From NCBI GenBank assembly GCA_001600455.1, contig BCKC01000001.1, forward strand, positions 4,800,441 to 4,864,440: 64,000 bases of DNA, read 5' to 3'. A model generated the notes under the pieces. The model did no database searches, was not told where the DNA came from, and was given only the letters and a program-made list of their open reading frames with translations. This stretch comes from Endocalyx cinctus. Its lineage: Eukaryota; Ascomycota; Sordariomycetes; Amphisphaeriales; Apiosporaceae. Of this stretch, positions 26,888-37,595 are shown in pieces; the stretch's first letter is position 1; every line of letters starts with the position of its first letter. The position numbers and the translations under genes were made by a program.

Positions 26888-27704
26888 ATGGCTGGACTTG
26901 TAAGCTATGAAAGTAGTGATGAGAGTGAGAGGGAAGAGATAGTGTCTACGGAAAAGGTACGAAATTATACATACTGCACAGTCTCTTTAGGTACGTATCA
27001 ATACTAATTCGATGACGAGTAGACTTCAGAAGAGATACCAAAGGCTCCTAACTCTAAAGAAACAGCTCTAGATGAACCTCGCGGTATGTTACATACAATC
27101 CCTTCTATTTCTCACAGTAATTTTTTATTTATCTTTTAACTAACATGTGATAGTACCTCTAGATTCGGAAAAACCTGTAAAGAAAGTAGAAGAAAATCCG
27201 GTCGTATATGGACCTCAGCCAGGACCCATATCAGGGCCCACTTTCCCTCCCTTGGAAGAAGAGGTGGAAGAAGACGACGGTATACCCGGGGCGATGGCGC
27301 CGGGATCTCCGTACTCGGCGAACCGGGCGACGCTGAGAAATCTAACCTTACCCTCGGTGCCTAACCTAGACATACCACCGTCCCCACCCGGCTCCCCACC
27401 GGCGGCCGCCAGCAAGAAGTTCGAGAACTTTTTGGATCTCAAAAAGAAAGGCACGCACTTTAATTCAAGGATGTCGGAGTCATCGGCCATGAAGAACCCG
27501 GCGCTCATGGATAAGCTGCTGAATTTCGTCGAACTGGACCAGAGGGACCAGTATCGCACTACCTTGAGCGCTGACATATGGGATCCCTCGGCGTTTCCTA
27601 GGTGGGCATTCAAGGAACAGTTGAAGCAGAGTCAGAGCGAAATAGGCCAGTCGAAGGCGAGGAGCAAAGGGACGCCGGTGGATTTCATACCGGCCGCTTC
27701 ATAG
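26888..27704 (+). CDS. HCNGP/SAP30BP-like nuclear protein
   Basis: Three exons (26888-26956, 27023-27083, 27154-27704) join in phase to 226 residues. It opens with MAGLVSYESSDESE, the Ser/Asp/Glu-rich start typical of HCNGP-like proteins. The C-terminal third carries the family core: THFNSRMSESSAMKNPALMD, then a short helix and DIWDPSAFPRWAFKEQLKQ, corresponding to the FN...L...NP...L...DP pattern of SAP30BP. The middle is Pro-rich and disordered (FPPLEEEVEEDDG, PPSPPGSPPAA). In animals the homologue is a transcription-repression and splicing-associated factor; the fungal role is inferred. Introns are 66 and 70 nt. It is divergent from the proteasome beta7 gene. Confidence 0.8.
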
Positions 27705-29161
27705 TGTGAGGAATGATCTAACAGGTCAAGCATACCGAAGCCAGTCAATATCTAAGAGGAAGTCCCCCTATCTCAACGTCGTGAATAAAACACGCCATGG
27801 ATTATTTAGGTAAAATATTATACGTTAATAAGCGTATGAAAACGCTTCCTTTTGAGTTGCGTTCGCAGGATACCAGCTTTCGAAGGAGATCACATGTCAG
27901 GCTGAAGAAATCATGGGGTCTTCCCTTCTCGTTTACTTAGAAGCTAGTGATAGAGCTTTGTTCACGATAGAACTCATTGAATACTGGAGCGCTAGGGGAG
28001 CGATGAAGAAATACAAGATTAGCAAATGCGGGACGTGCCATTTCTTTTGACCCATCTTCAACATTGGTCCAAGACTTCTACCCGCTCAACGAGTATTGAT
28101 ATCACTTGTCTAGAGAATTGAGCAAATCATTATCCCTCCACGTAAAAGGTTTGTTACACATGAAACATGTCACTGTAAAACACGCCGCCGTTCTTTGTCG
28201 GATACTTCAGAGTCTATTGGAAGATTCACACCAAAGTGATAAAAATGCATACAAACATGCAGTAATGTTGCAAGTGGGTACGGTAAGTAAGTGCATACGT
28301 AAGTAAGCTGCAACCGAGCCTCCCTACCTCCCCGAATTAATTAAAGTCGACCCGAATATCTGGAGCACGGATATCGGAGAAGGTAAAAGTCCGACTTATT
28401 TAATTTCCAAGGTTGCCCAAGACCCATCCTAAATGGCAGTTGGTGCCTATTTCATTTCTACGTAGGTAATCCGTAGACTCTGTTAATCATGCATTGCAAC
28501 TTTAACTCTTACCCATTCCCGTGGACTCATACTTGACTTATCAAGAGGCAAACAAACATGCCGCCTTACCGCTCCATTCACGTTTTAATCCTTTAAGCTT
28601 TTAACTAACGTAATATTCGAGAGAGACTGTTTTTAATATTTCCCTATAAAACCATCCCCTCCCCCTCCTTTCCTCGGTTTTGCAACTTCTTCCGAGATGT
28701 CTACGGAGCTCCTCTCCCCCACTCCTCATGACGTTGATAACGATCAAACATGATCCTTTCTTCACTTTGTTACTATCGCAGCTTTGCGGATAAAAAACTA
28801 CTACGTCTCTAGTTTGTGATGTCCTCAAATCTACTTTTCACCGCTAAAGGCGGTCAACATTAGCTTAGGAACTCGGTGTTATCCGCGTGTTAATATACTA
28901 TATGATGGCACAACATATGTATGGTCAACATATATAGTTACAACCCGAGCTTCGCGTTTTGACGCTTATTCAAACTTCATAATGAGGAAAGTGAATGATC
29001 CACGAATGCATGTGTCGATGCGCTTTGGGTTTCTTCCTGAACTATTCAATATGTCAACCTAAGCCCGCGACCGCGACGACTTCATACCCGTTTCATCCCC
29101 GACATGCCCTCCGATCAAGATAGCTCGGAAAAGCACAGTCGAATACACACAGCTGGGATTC

Positions 29162-29848
29162 GTCCTGGGCATGACGTTAAAGGGCCCTTTGGAGTCGGCG
29201 TACTTGTTGTTTGTCGGCAGCATTGGGGGGTCCTGGGCACGACATCGATAGATAAAAAGGCCTTCGAAGAGCCATGGAGTTATGATTTTATTATTTTGCA
29301 TCCTGGCGTTACGGTCCTGGGTATGACATGTTAAAAGGCCCTTCCCAATGTGCGGTTTTGGATACTTCATGATTTGAATGACTTCCTTTCTTGCATGAAT
29401 GAGTCTCTTTTGTATGGGCAACGCACGATTTTCGTCATAAATGTAAGATTTAATCAAACCTCACCAATCATCCATCCAACTCGCCGTCTATTACTTGTAT
29501 CGCTGACCATGTCGTTTTGTGCTGATTTAGAAAAGGAGAAAGGTTCACGGCTTTGCTAACTCAATTTACGGCTAATCTGACTTTATCGGACTCACGGTGT
29601 CAACGGCATACACGGTCAAGGAACAATAAAAGTTAAAGGATCCTGGATGCATTTTGTCATTGTTCATTCCATGGCAGGCGAGCGAGCATTGGAGGTGGTT
29701 ATTCTTAAGTTCATGCGCTAATGGAATGTAAGTTGCCGAAGACAAGATTGGTCTTTACCAAGAAATGGAAATGGCTGACTTTTGAATCTTTAAGTTAATG
29801 AGATACCCTTTCCCAATGTCGTCCTGAGCAGGACGGTAAAAGGCTCTC
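29162..29848. repeat. Dispersed short motif, four copies
   Basis: The motif GTCCTGGGCATGAC followed by a GTTAAAGGGCCCTT-like half recurs at 29162, 29230, 29314 and 29821 with increasing divergence. The second half of copy 3 is followed by TTCCCAATGT, and the same string precedes copy 4. This suggests a broken array of a longer unit. Function unknown. Confidence 0.5.
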
Positions 29849-30044
29849 GCTACTCTGTGATGTCAACGTCAGAGTACTCGCGTGCTAGCTCTGTCGAGCT
29901 TCGCGGCGAAATGTTCAGACATGAAGAGGAACCCACGGTTTTAGGGTATCCTAGTCTGACGGCCTCAATATCAAGTGCAGTTGTAATGAGTACGATGTTT
30001 CTCGGCTTCCTGCACTGTGATTATCTGCATAGCTTTGCCGATCA

Positions 30045-30084
30045 CCTCCCCATCGTACACTTTGCAGTTGTGACGATGGGGAGG
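30045..30084. repeat. Perfect 12-bp inverted repeat (stem-loop)
   Basis: CCTCCCCATCGT at 30045-30056 pairs perfectly with ACGATGGGGAGG at 30073-30084 across a 16-nt loop. No flanking gene is close enough to make this an obvious terminator. Confidence 0.7.
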
Positions 30085-32230
30085 CCGTCCATGGTCGCAG
30101 GACATTTTTGCGACAGGCGGTGATAATGATAACGGCCCCTTTCATGTCGTCTACGTACTTAAGACGAACAGATGATAAGAAGATTCTAAAACTTCTGTTG
30201 CTATAATAATACTGTATAAAAAATACTGTATTATGGAGCTGTATCGATATCGTGCAGTCTCCTAGTTATTCGGGATGATAACTTACGCTTTCAGTGGCAG
30301 CTTATCGTCTCGTTTGGGTTTGTTTGATATCGAACTGCAATCACAACCAAGGTGTGTTGTCATTTCCATGTACCACATCTTGGGGCGAGTCCAGGACACG
30401 AGTGCGAGATGGGATTACATCTTACCATCTACTCGTTTTATGCCTGGATCGGTCGCCTGTGCCCCCAGACTCGGGTTCCTTCTGAAGGAGACAAGCGCGA
30501 TAGTAAGAGCCATATGCCCTTAGACAGGGAGAGGGGGCGGAGTCTTGGTCAAATAAGATTTCTCACGACGACCTCTATTCCCTCTTCTTGGTTACCACGG
30601 CAGAAGCTACTTTGCTCCGGAGCCAGCGACTCGGACTAGGCCGAGGGGAACCCATCCCACGCTTTTTTTTCACGTTTTTGCCATAGTCCCCCTCCCTCCG
30701 TCCTTTACTTGCCTCCGCTTTTTCGGAGGATTTCAAGTTGGACGGAGCCGAGTTTTTTTTTTTCTTTTCTTTTTTTTTTATTGGGGAAAAACTAATAACC
30801 CGGAGGGCGTGGGACAGAGTCTGGTGTGTGTTCGAAGGATTCAATTGCTTGGCCCCTTCTGTAGCAGTAGGGGAGCTTGATTAGAAATCCTGGGGTTGGG
30901 CTGGTCGCGTCTCTCTGTAGACAGTTTTTTTTCGAGTTCGCTCGAGCTGTCTCAAAGACCCCCGGTTCGATTTCAAACAAACCGTTTTTTTTTTCTTTTA
31001 CAAGAATCTGGGTTTGCATTTTTTTTTCTCTATTCTTCTTTTTCTTTCCTTTACATCTTACCTCGTTCAGTGAAGCGGGATCCACTTCTACGTCCCCCTT
31101 TTGTTTGTTTCGCAACAAGCAAGCTCACGCACGCACGAATTTCCTCGGGGAAGAAGGGGAAGCAACAGGAGAAGAGAATAATGTGAAGGCGAAAACTGAA
31201 AAAAATTATGAATAAAAGACTTAAAAAAAATAGTAGTATATGAATGATTGTTTTACAAGGAGGACGAAAAAAAAATAACTGTATGACTGTTTTTTTACTT
31301 TTTTCAACGACAAGGGGAGATAATCTGGTTTTTGGGAATTCTTCTATTCTTGTTCAAAGAAATACCGCTGGCCTTCGCCTTTTCTTGCCCCCCTTTTCAT
31401 TGTTTCCGAGAAAAGGACGGTAAAGGAAAGGTTGGAATGGGATCTTCGAAGAGTAATTAGTTACACTGGATAGTTTCTTGAATTCAAATCAGACCTCGTC
31501 TCCCAAATTTTAGTTTTGTTGCCCAGTGAAGATTTTCGTAGTTGTATATTTTTGCTGGCGAAGCATTGGGGTACGCAATTACGACCCGAGGGATACAAAC
31601 AGTATACGATATATTTCTATCTTCTATTATATTTTGTAAGTAAGGTTCACCTCCTGAGTTGTGGTAGAGCACTCTCCTATACATTGTGAGAAATAAGGGG
31701 TCTACCGGAGTGAAGGTAGGCCGCACGATACCAGCTAGTTAAGGCAATGGGCGACGATAAGCTTCGCGAGATACCTGAAATACATTCTACGAATATAATA
31801 TTATCGCATGACCACTCCTGGCGTTTCAATAAACTCAACATGAACTTTGATGTACTTTAACTTTCAGAAGATATATGCATACACGGAAATTATTATGGGA
31901 AATGTCAAAAAAGTTGTTTAACGTTCTTTCAATTGCGACGTATCAGGGGCTAAAAGTTACAAACCAGTTAATCGTACAAGCATAATTCAGGCATCCTTAC
32001 GAAACCATTGCTCCGGCTACTTCAGAGGGACACCCACTCTCGCATACGCAAAAGATAATGACAACCTGATCATGACACATCATCCCGACGAAAGAAGATC
32101 ACGTTCCACCCAGTATTCTTCTGCCCTTCCCAGTCTTTGTTTTTTTTTTTTTTTTTTATATGAAGCTGAGTTGATGTGTAGATATACCCAATCAATGACC
32201 AGCCTCCTTGATTTAACGGTTATTTTATAT

Positions 32231-32635
32231 TTATTTCGGCGGACTTGAGGAAGGGCCGCGAGTGAAGCTAATAAAAAAGAACGCTTCATGTTAATAAAAC
32301 TATGATCTCACTTTCGTTCTTTTGAAAACAAAAGAAGGGGGATAAGATAAAGCCATAGCGGAACGTACTTATGCCACATTTGACCGAAGATACCAGGACT
32401 TGGTCTCTGTTCGTGGATGCTGGCCCGTCTAGCCACCGAGGCGGCGTCGCCGGCTCTCTTCTGGTTCATTAGACTATCGAAAGCTGGTCCGGACCCCTAA
32501 ATTTATATCAAGTCCTTAGTTGGGTATTCGTTTTAACGGATGACGTTTGTGATCTAAACCAAACGGAACAGAACTTACCCGTCTTCGGGCGGCGCTGGAG
32601 ATGTGTGGGTTGCTTCCTGCCTTTGAGCTATCCAT
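32231..32635 (-). CDS. 73-residue fungal microprotein, three exons
   Basis: Too short and too broken up to appear as one reading frame. Exons on the minus strand: 32635-32579 (19 codons), 32496-32369 and 32267-32231. The introns are 82 and 101 nt with GTAAGT and GTACGT donors and TTTAG and ATTAG acceptors. All phases close to a 73-residue product. It starts MDSSKAGSNPHISSAARRR, continues with GSGPAFDSLMNQKRAG, then SVARRASIHEQRPSPG, IFGQMWHNFTRG and a short Pro/Ser/Lys tail. It is basic, with no signal peptide or membrane helix. I recall similar small proteins ending in an FGQMW-N-x-T-RG block in other filamentous ascomycetes, but know no function. Several other acceptors exist for the last intron; the ATTAG was chosen because it restores that conserved ending and a prompt stop. 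Confidence 0.68.
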
Positions 32636-35600
32636 GTTTGATAATAATGATGCTATGATCTATGTGACTTTTTCTACTTGAAGAAATATGTTTTGCAGAC
32701 TTTAGAAGTTGTGGGTAGTTACTTTTATCAATCGTCTTACGAGGTAGATGAACTTAGGATCTGAATGGAGAAAGAGAAAAGATGATGCGGGGGAGCATAT
32801 CTTCTTTAAATATACAGGCAGGAAGGCAGATAAACTCAAAACCGAACGATTATCAATACATACTGTACATATCGCGAGGGGTTGTTACTTTCTTTCTTGC
32901 TAAGCCGAATAAGACATCTACTGTATGTATCTACAAGCACGGAACGTGACATGTAGCATGGGATCTGCATGTTTCCCGAAGATCGAGCCTATATTTGAAT
33001 GACTTCACTAAGTCGTTTGAGCGGCGTGAAACTTAAAAGAAAAGAGAGCCGTGGACGGAAATAAAATATTAGGCGTACACACGTCATAGTTCAAAGTACC
33101 TATCGTTATAGAGACACACGGAAGTGATGTGCAACAACACCCTTACCCCGCCAGCGAAGAACATGCATAGCAGAGTACACACATATTAAATAAATGAATT
33201 TGTCGAATCAAAATCGACTGATCATCATTATCGACCGTCTGAATGGTCTGAGAATGACACCACAAGTTTATCTAGGTAAGATGATATATTTCAAATGGTG
33301 ACTGTTTGTCATAATCGTTTGTTGATCAGACATCTATCTATCTAGTGGGATAGATCGATAACAGAGACACAAAAAAAGGGCTCTCGATCCTGGTACATAC
33401 ATGATGAAGTGTAGTGATCTAGGAACTACGACTCGTGCTAGATATGTATGATGATACCATGTAAGCAGCATTATTGGATTACTAGAAGACACGGATCTTA
33501 GCTACTCTGATCGCGAAGTTCCGAAGTACATACATACAATACAGTAGTGTAGCTGAAGTTCGTGGTGGAGCACGCGGTTCAGGGTCTTTGTGGGGTAATG
33601 ATGCAACAACGGGCGAGACCGACCGATCTTTATTAGTATAGATAAGTGAGCTGACTCTCTTCATTTATTTAAAGTAGTTGTTATCGAGCACACTGTGGTA
33701 CAAATCAGGCATGGGAACACAACAATGTTTGCATAAGGATTAAGATTCATTGATTGATGGATTGGTTTCATTGTTTTTATATGAAGAACTATAGCTACGA
33801 GTAAACAAGCGTCGGCTAAACTTATCTGCTTGAGATTACTATTCAATTCCAGTTAGCATATATTCTGAGTATCGAATAATAAGGTAGCTGAGGTGTGAGC
33901 CTTCTCTCAGTTCTCCAAGGTGATAATGTTGTCTCGTCAGGGTATAATCAGAGATAGAACAATACAGGAAAAGAGTTCATCCGAAAGGCACATGTGGAAG
34001 AGAGTTAAATTCGAAGTGTGTAAAATAGGTAACCTACCTTATTGGTTATATACGTGTTCTATTCTTAATCATAGTAGATACCTAACTGAGTTGAGAGGTC
34101 AGCGACATCTCGAAACGAGGGTTTCAGTTACGATGGGTTGGGCAAAAGCAATGTCAGGCTAGTCAACTTGTTAGCAATCATGACATAAATCTAGGTTAGA
34201 CAACCGAGCTTGAAAAAACAAAGAAACATACCTCATTAAATCAGATTTTTTTAATGATGTTCATTTCCGAACCCAATGGGCAGGATCAAACAGTGTGAAT
34301 AGTGCTCATCATATTAAAGGCAAGTTCTGAAGGGAATGTTACGAAATATATATGTACCTAAAAAACTGGTTAGCAATGACAGCCTAGGGACGACGATCAA
34401 GCATTGTCTTGTATATTGGAACATAATCAGCTGACGAAGTCTCAACAAGAAGTCCAACATGGTCCTCCCCTCACAAGGGTTGTACGGCCTTGCTTGAGCG
34501 AGAGAAGGTATGTGGGTTCGTTTATGTCCGCCCGTTCGTTCAAGATATCCTCATTTTAACATGTAGTTAGGGGGTTGGGTTGGGAATGACGCTGGAGATA
34601 TATGTACCTGGGAGACAATCGAGTTAGCTTGGTCGTGCCAAATAAACTTGCAAAATTGTTAAGTTGTGGTAAATTTGATAAGGTCAGACAAGGCTGAAAC
34701 TAATTGAATCTACATGATATATTCGGAAAGAGGAATTTCCTAGATTTGGTGTTTGCTTCATCACTCCTAAGGGGTTGTTGCTTGTATGCAAAGAAAAATA
34801 TATATAGTGCATACCTTTTGATTCTTTGAAATATACTGAAGAGGTTTTCCAAGTGTATACGGGGGAGATGTTAGACATTCAGGGTCATATCCTATTGATT
34901 CATGGTCAGCTATTGATCACAGATTATAGAAGATGATAAAATCTTTGCAGTTGATATTTGCTCAGGGTAATTCTAGAGTCTAAAAGTCCCCATGTATTAT
35001 TTGTAAGAATTGGATTGTTCAAAGTTTCTTCATCACAGCAAACGTATAGGAAATAATGTAGAAAAATTAGATAAAAAAGAATTATACTTACAATAATAAG
35101 AATCATCATTTTTCAAATGCGATAATATTGATCTACATCATATCCAGCATTGTGCAATGCTTGATATAGGTTGAAGGTTGAATGTAAAATAGAAAGTGAA
35201 GAAGGAAAAATTGAAAGATTGAAAGAGGAAAAAAAAATTGATGGTGGATAATTTATTGGCTTTAGAAAGGTGCAGCCTCGGAAATTTTGTGGGTATTGGG
35301 AAAAGTTTCTTTGAGGGTTTCTCATTGGACCATTGATTTTAGTTGGAATAATTACATAATAGCCGAGCTTAGTACAGTATATAAAATAGCAAAACCGACA
35401 ATAAACACTGTAGAGTATGTGGCGGTGTGAGTGATTCTCGTTATGGCTAGTGTAGTCCCTTAGTGTGATTATTGTGGCTATGTATTTTAGGGTTATGTGG
35501 CTGTATGGCTAAATTGGTAAGGATCCATGGATATGGGGTAAGTGGCGAGTATGTTTTGGTGTGTGACATCAATATTGAATGTTGATTGGAATGTCGACCT

Positions 35601-35770
35601 TTGGAAGGGTTCAAGGCATGAAACGGATCCACTTTTATAATCTTATCTCGGCTTTAATAAATAGGTGACTCGCATCTCGGAGACCTCTCACCTTCTTTTC
35701 TTTCAATAAACCATCTCCCCCGTTTTCACGATTTCCTTCCGTAGGAATTTGTGAGTAACAAAAAATCAAA
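32636..35770. other. 3.1-kb intergenic region, no gene seen
   Basis: AT-rich DNA between the divergent microprotein gene and the 465-residue gene. Frames here are at most 80 codons and carry no recognisable feature. It probably contains both promoters. I see no RNA gene. Confidence 0.5.
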
Positions 35771-37168
35771 ATGGTAGCCGCTTCAGGTGGCATATGGGCG
35801 CCCGCCGTCATGCGGATAGCCCGTACTGCCGCCGTCAAGGCGAGCAAACTGATACGGACGAAATTTGCCAACGCCACCCGACCCGTGAACACCGCTCTCG
35901 AACCCGTCTTCGTACGAAACAACACCAGCAGACAGCCGATCCACCCTGCCGCCTTCCTCCGCCAGCAGCAGAGCCGACGATGGAATTCCTCGACCGCTTA
36001 CCGCCACGTGAACGCCGCCGTCCGCCGCTTCATCAGCACCGGCAGCCTATCCGAAACCTCCGCCGGCCGAGTGGACCGCTCCAAGTTCCTCAACACCAGA
36101 ACCGGCCGCGCTATCTCCCAGTTCCCCGGCCGCGCCCCCTTCGCCCACACCCTGCGACCGAACCTGACGGGAGGCGCCCTGCCCCGCACCGCCGGCGGAT
36201 ACGGTCTCGGATCGGGACGCGTAGGAGGTGCTCGGTACTTCTCGCACGCCCCGGCCGCGCAGGCCCAGGTCGTGCAGAACGTCTCGGCCGCCATGCGAGC
36301 TTTCTTCATCTCCGGTCAGAAGCTCCAATACGACGGCATGAGCCCGCTTGGCGAGAGGCAATACCGCGCTGTGTCGCCGTTGCAGGACCAGGCCGTGCGT
36401 AAGATGTCCGCGGCTTCGCGACGATCCGACGCTTCCGGCTCCTCGGTCGACTTCCGACTTAACCCCACCGTCACGGCTTTGAGCCCTCTGGCCGCCGCGT
36501 TCCCTTACGCCCTCGCCGGCCTCGACGGTGGAAAGAGCTCTTCCGCGTTCAACGACGCCACCGCCGCCACCCTCAACGCCGAGGGCTTCCTCGAAGTCCT
36601 CGCCGTCGACTTCGCCCGCGCTCTCAAAGACCTGACGGCTACTTTAGCCGACGTCAAAAAGCTCTCGTCGCTCGGCGACCTGCCCATACAGCTGTGCGAC
36701 AAGGGGCAAGTCCTGCGGGTGCGTTTTCCGGGAGTAGACGCCGACACGGTCGAGTCCCTCTGCGACGAGCTGGGGCTGACCCACGGCGTTGTGCGAGAGG
36801 ACGCCGACTTCTCCGTCAAGGTAGGCGCTCCCGTGGCGCTGAAGTTCCCCTTCGCCCCGGACTCGCACTCCCCCGAACGCGGTATCGTCAACGGCAATAA
36901 TCTCTACGCCGTTACTTCGCATGGCGGCTCGTTACGTTCCGAGGACGGTCTCTTCGAGTCTGCTGAACTTAACGAGTACGAGATGTTCGATGGCTACAGC
37001 GACGTAGAAGAGGAGTATAACCCTTGGCTATCATCTTCCTCTCCTGAAGGTTACGAGACGATGGCCCCTTCTTCACCCTCCGGCGAGCACTGCTCTCAGG
37101 AATTCGAAGGGCTAGAGGGTATTTATAGGTTTCTCGAAGAGTGCGACCACGCCCGTGGCAAGTTTTGA
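35771..37168 (+). CDS. Fungal protein with mitochondrial-type N-terminus (often named 'casein kinase II beta 2 subunit' in databases)
   Basis: Single exon, 465 residues, clearly richer in GC than its flanks. The N-terminus (MVAASGGIWAPAVMRIARTA then KASKLIRTKFANA) is Arg/Lys/Ala-rich without acidic residues, as in a mitochondrial presequence, and RRWNSSTAYRH resembles a processing region. A conserved-looking block follows: FAHTLRPNLTGGALPRTAGG, GLGSGRVGGARYFSHAPAA, QVVQNVSAAMRAFFISGQK. The C-terminal part (from about residue 270) looks folded, and the tail is acidic. I recall proteins with this TGGALPRTAGGYGLG / RYFSH pattern being labelled casein kinase II beta 2 subunit. None of the CK2-beta zinc-finger cysteine pairs is present here: the only cysteines are isolated. 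That label therefore looks wrong. Role unknown. Confidence 0.8.
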   Translation: MVAASGGIWAPAVMRIARTAAVKASKLIRTKFANATRPVNTALEPVFVRNNTSRQPIHPAAFLRQQQSRRWNSSTAYRHVNAAVRRFISTGSLSETSAGRVDRSKFLNTRTGRAISQFPGRAPFAHTLRPNLTGGALPRTAGGYGLGSGRVGGARYFSHAPAAQAQVVQNVSAAMRAFFISGQKLQYDGMSPLGERQYRAVSPLQDQAVRKMSAASRRSDASGSSVDFRLNPTVTALSPLAAAFPYALAGLDGGKSSSAFNDATAATLNAEGFLEVLAVDFARALKDLTATLADVKKLSSLGDLPIQLCDKGQVLRVRFPGVDADTVESLCDELGLTHGVVREDADFSVKVGAPVALKFPFAPDSHSPERGIVNGNNLYAVTSHGGSLRSEDGLFESAELNEYEMFDGYSDVEEEYNPWLSSSSPEGYETMAPSSPSGEHCSQEFEGLEGIYRFLEECDHARGKF

Positions 37169-37595
37169 ATGAGTAAACAACGACTGCGAACTTCCGATAT
37201 GTGATTAAACATCACGATGTCCAATAAACTGGTCAAGGAACGGAACTACGAGATTCGCGAGAACAACAATTTTTTTATGCTTTGCTGCTATTTTGCACTT
37301 GAGAATGATAATGATAGATTTATGAAGGAATAGGGAACCACCACGCTCTTTGTATTGCAGGGAATTACAACGATATACACCCAGTTGAGGTCTACCGGTA
37401 GCTTATAGATATATCGAATAAGTAGTCTAAACTGAAATCAATTTTCTATGTTATTAAGAATTCACTTTCTTCGCTCGAACATGTAAATGATAAATTCGTC
37501 ACTATTAAACATAACTATGCATCCAAACGCACACTATCTAACTCCACATCAATGCTAAACTACTCAAAAAAACACATGCAATTTTGATCCCTCGT
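37169..37595. other. Convergent 3' intergenic region
   Basis: 427 bp between the stops of the 465-residue gene and hxB. It is AT-rich with nothing further recognised. Confidence 0.6.

Larger units (their letters stand above)
27705..32230. other. 4.5-kb region without a supported gene
   Basis: I see no credible multi-exon gene on either strand. It holds a dispersed short repeat (copies near 29162, 29230, 29314 and 29821), a 12-bp perfect stem-loop at 30045-30084, a T/A-rich low-complexity block at 30660-31060 and a T18 tract near 32140. The longest frame (29059-29457, minus) runs across the dispersed repeats and has no family resemblance. Confidence 0.5.

Noticed and set aside
29059..29457. 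132-codon minus-strand frame
   Set aside because: It spans the dispersed short repeats and has no coding character; treated as a chance frame.
32080..32289. 69-codon minus-strand frame overlapping the microprotein end
   Set aside because: It reads through intron 2 in another frame; the spliced model ends in a conserved-looking block instead.
35794..36361. Overlapping frames on both strands inside the 465-residue gene
   Set aside because: High GC suppresses stop codons in other frames; translations are Arg/Pro/Ala-rich and meaningless.
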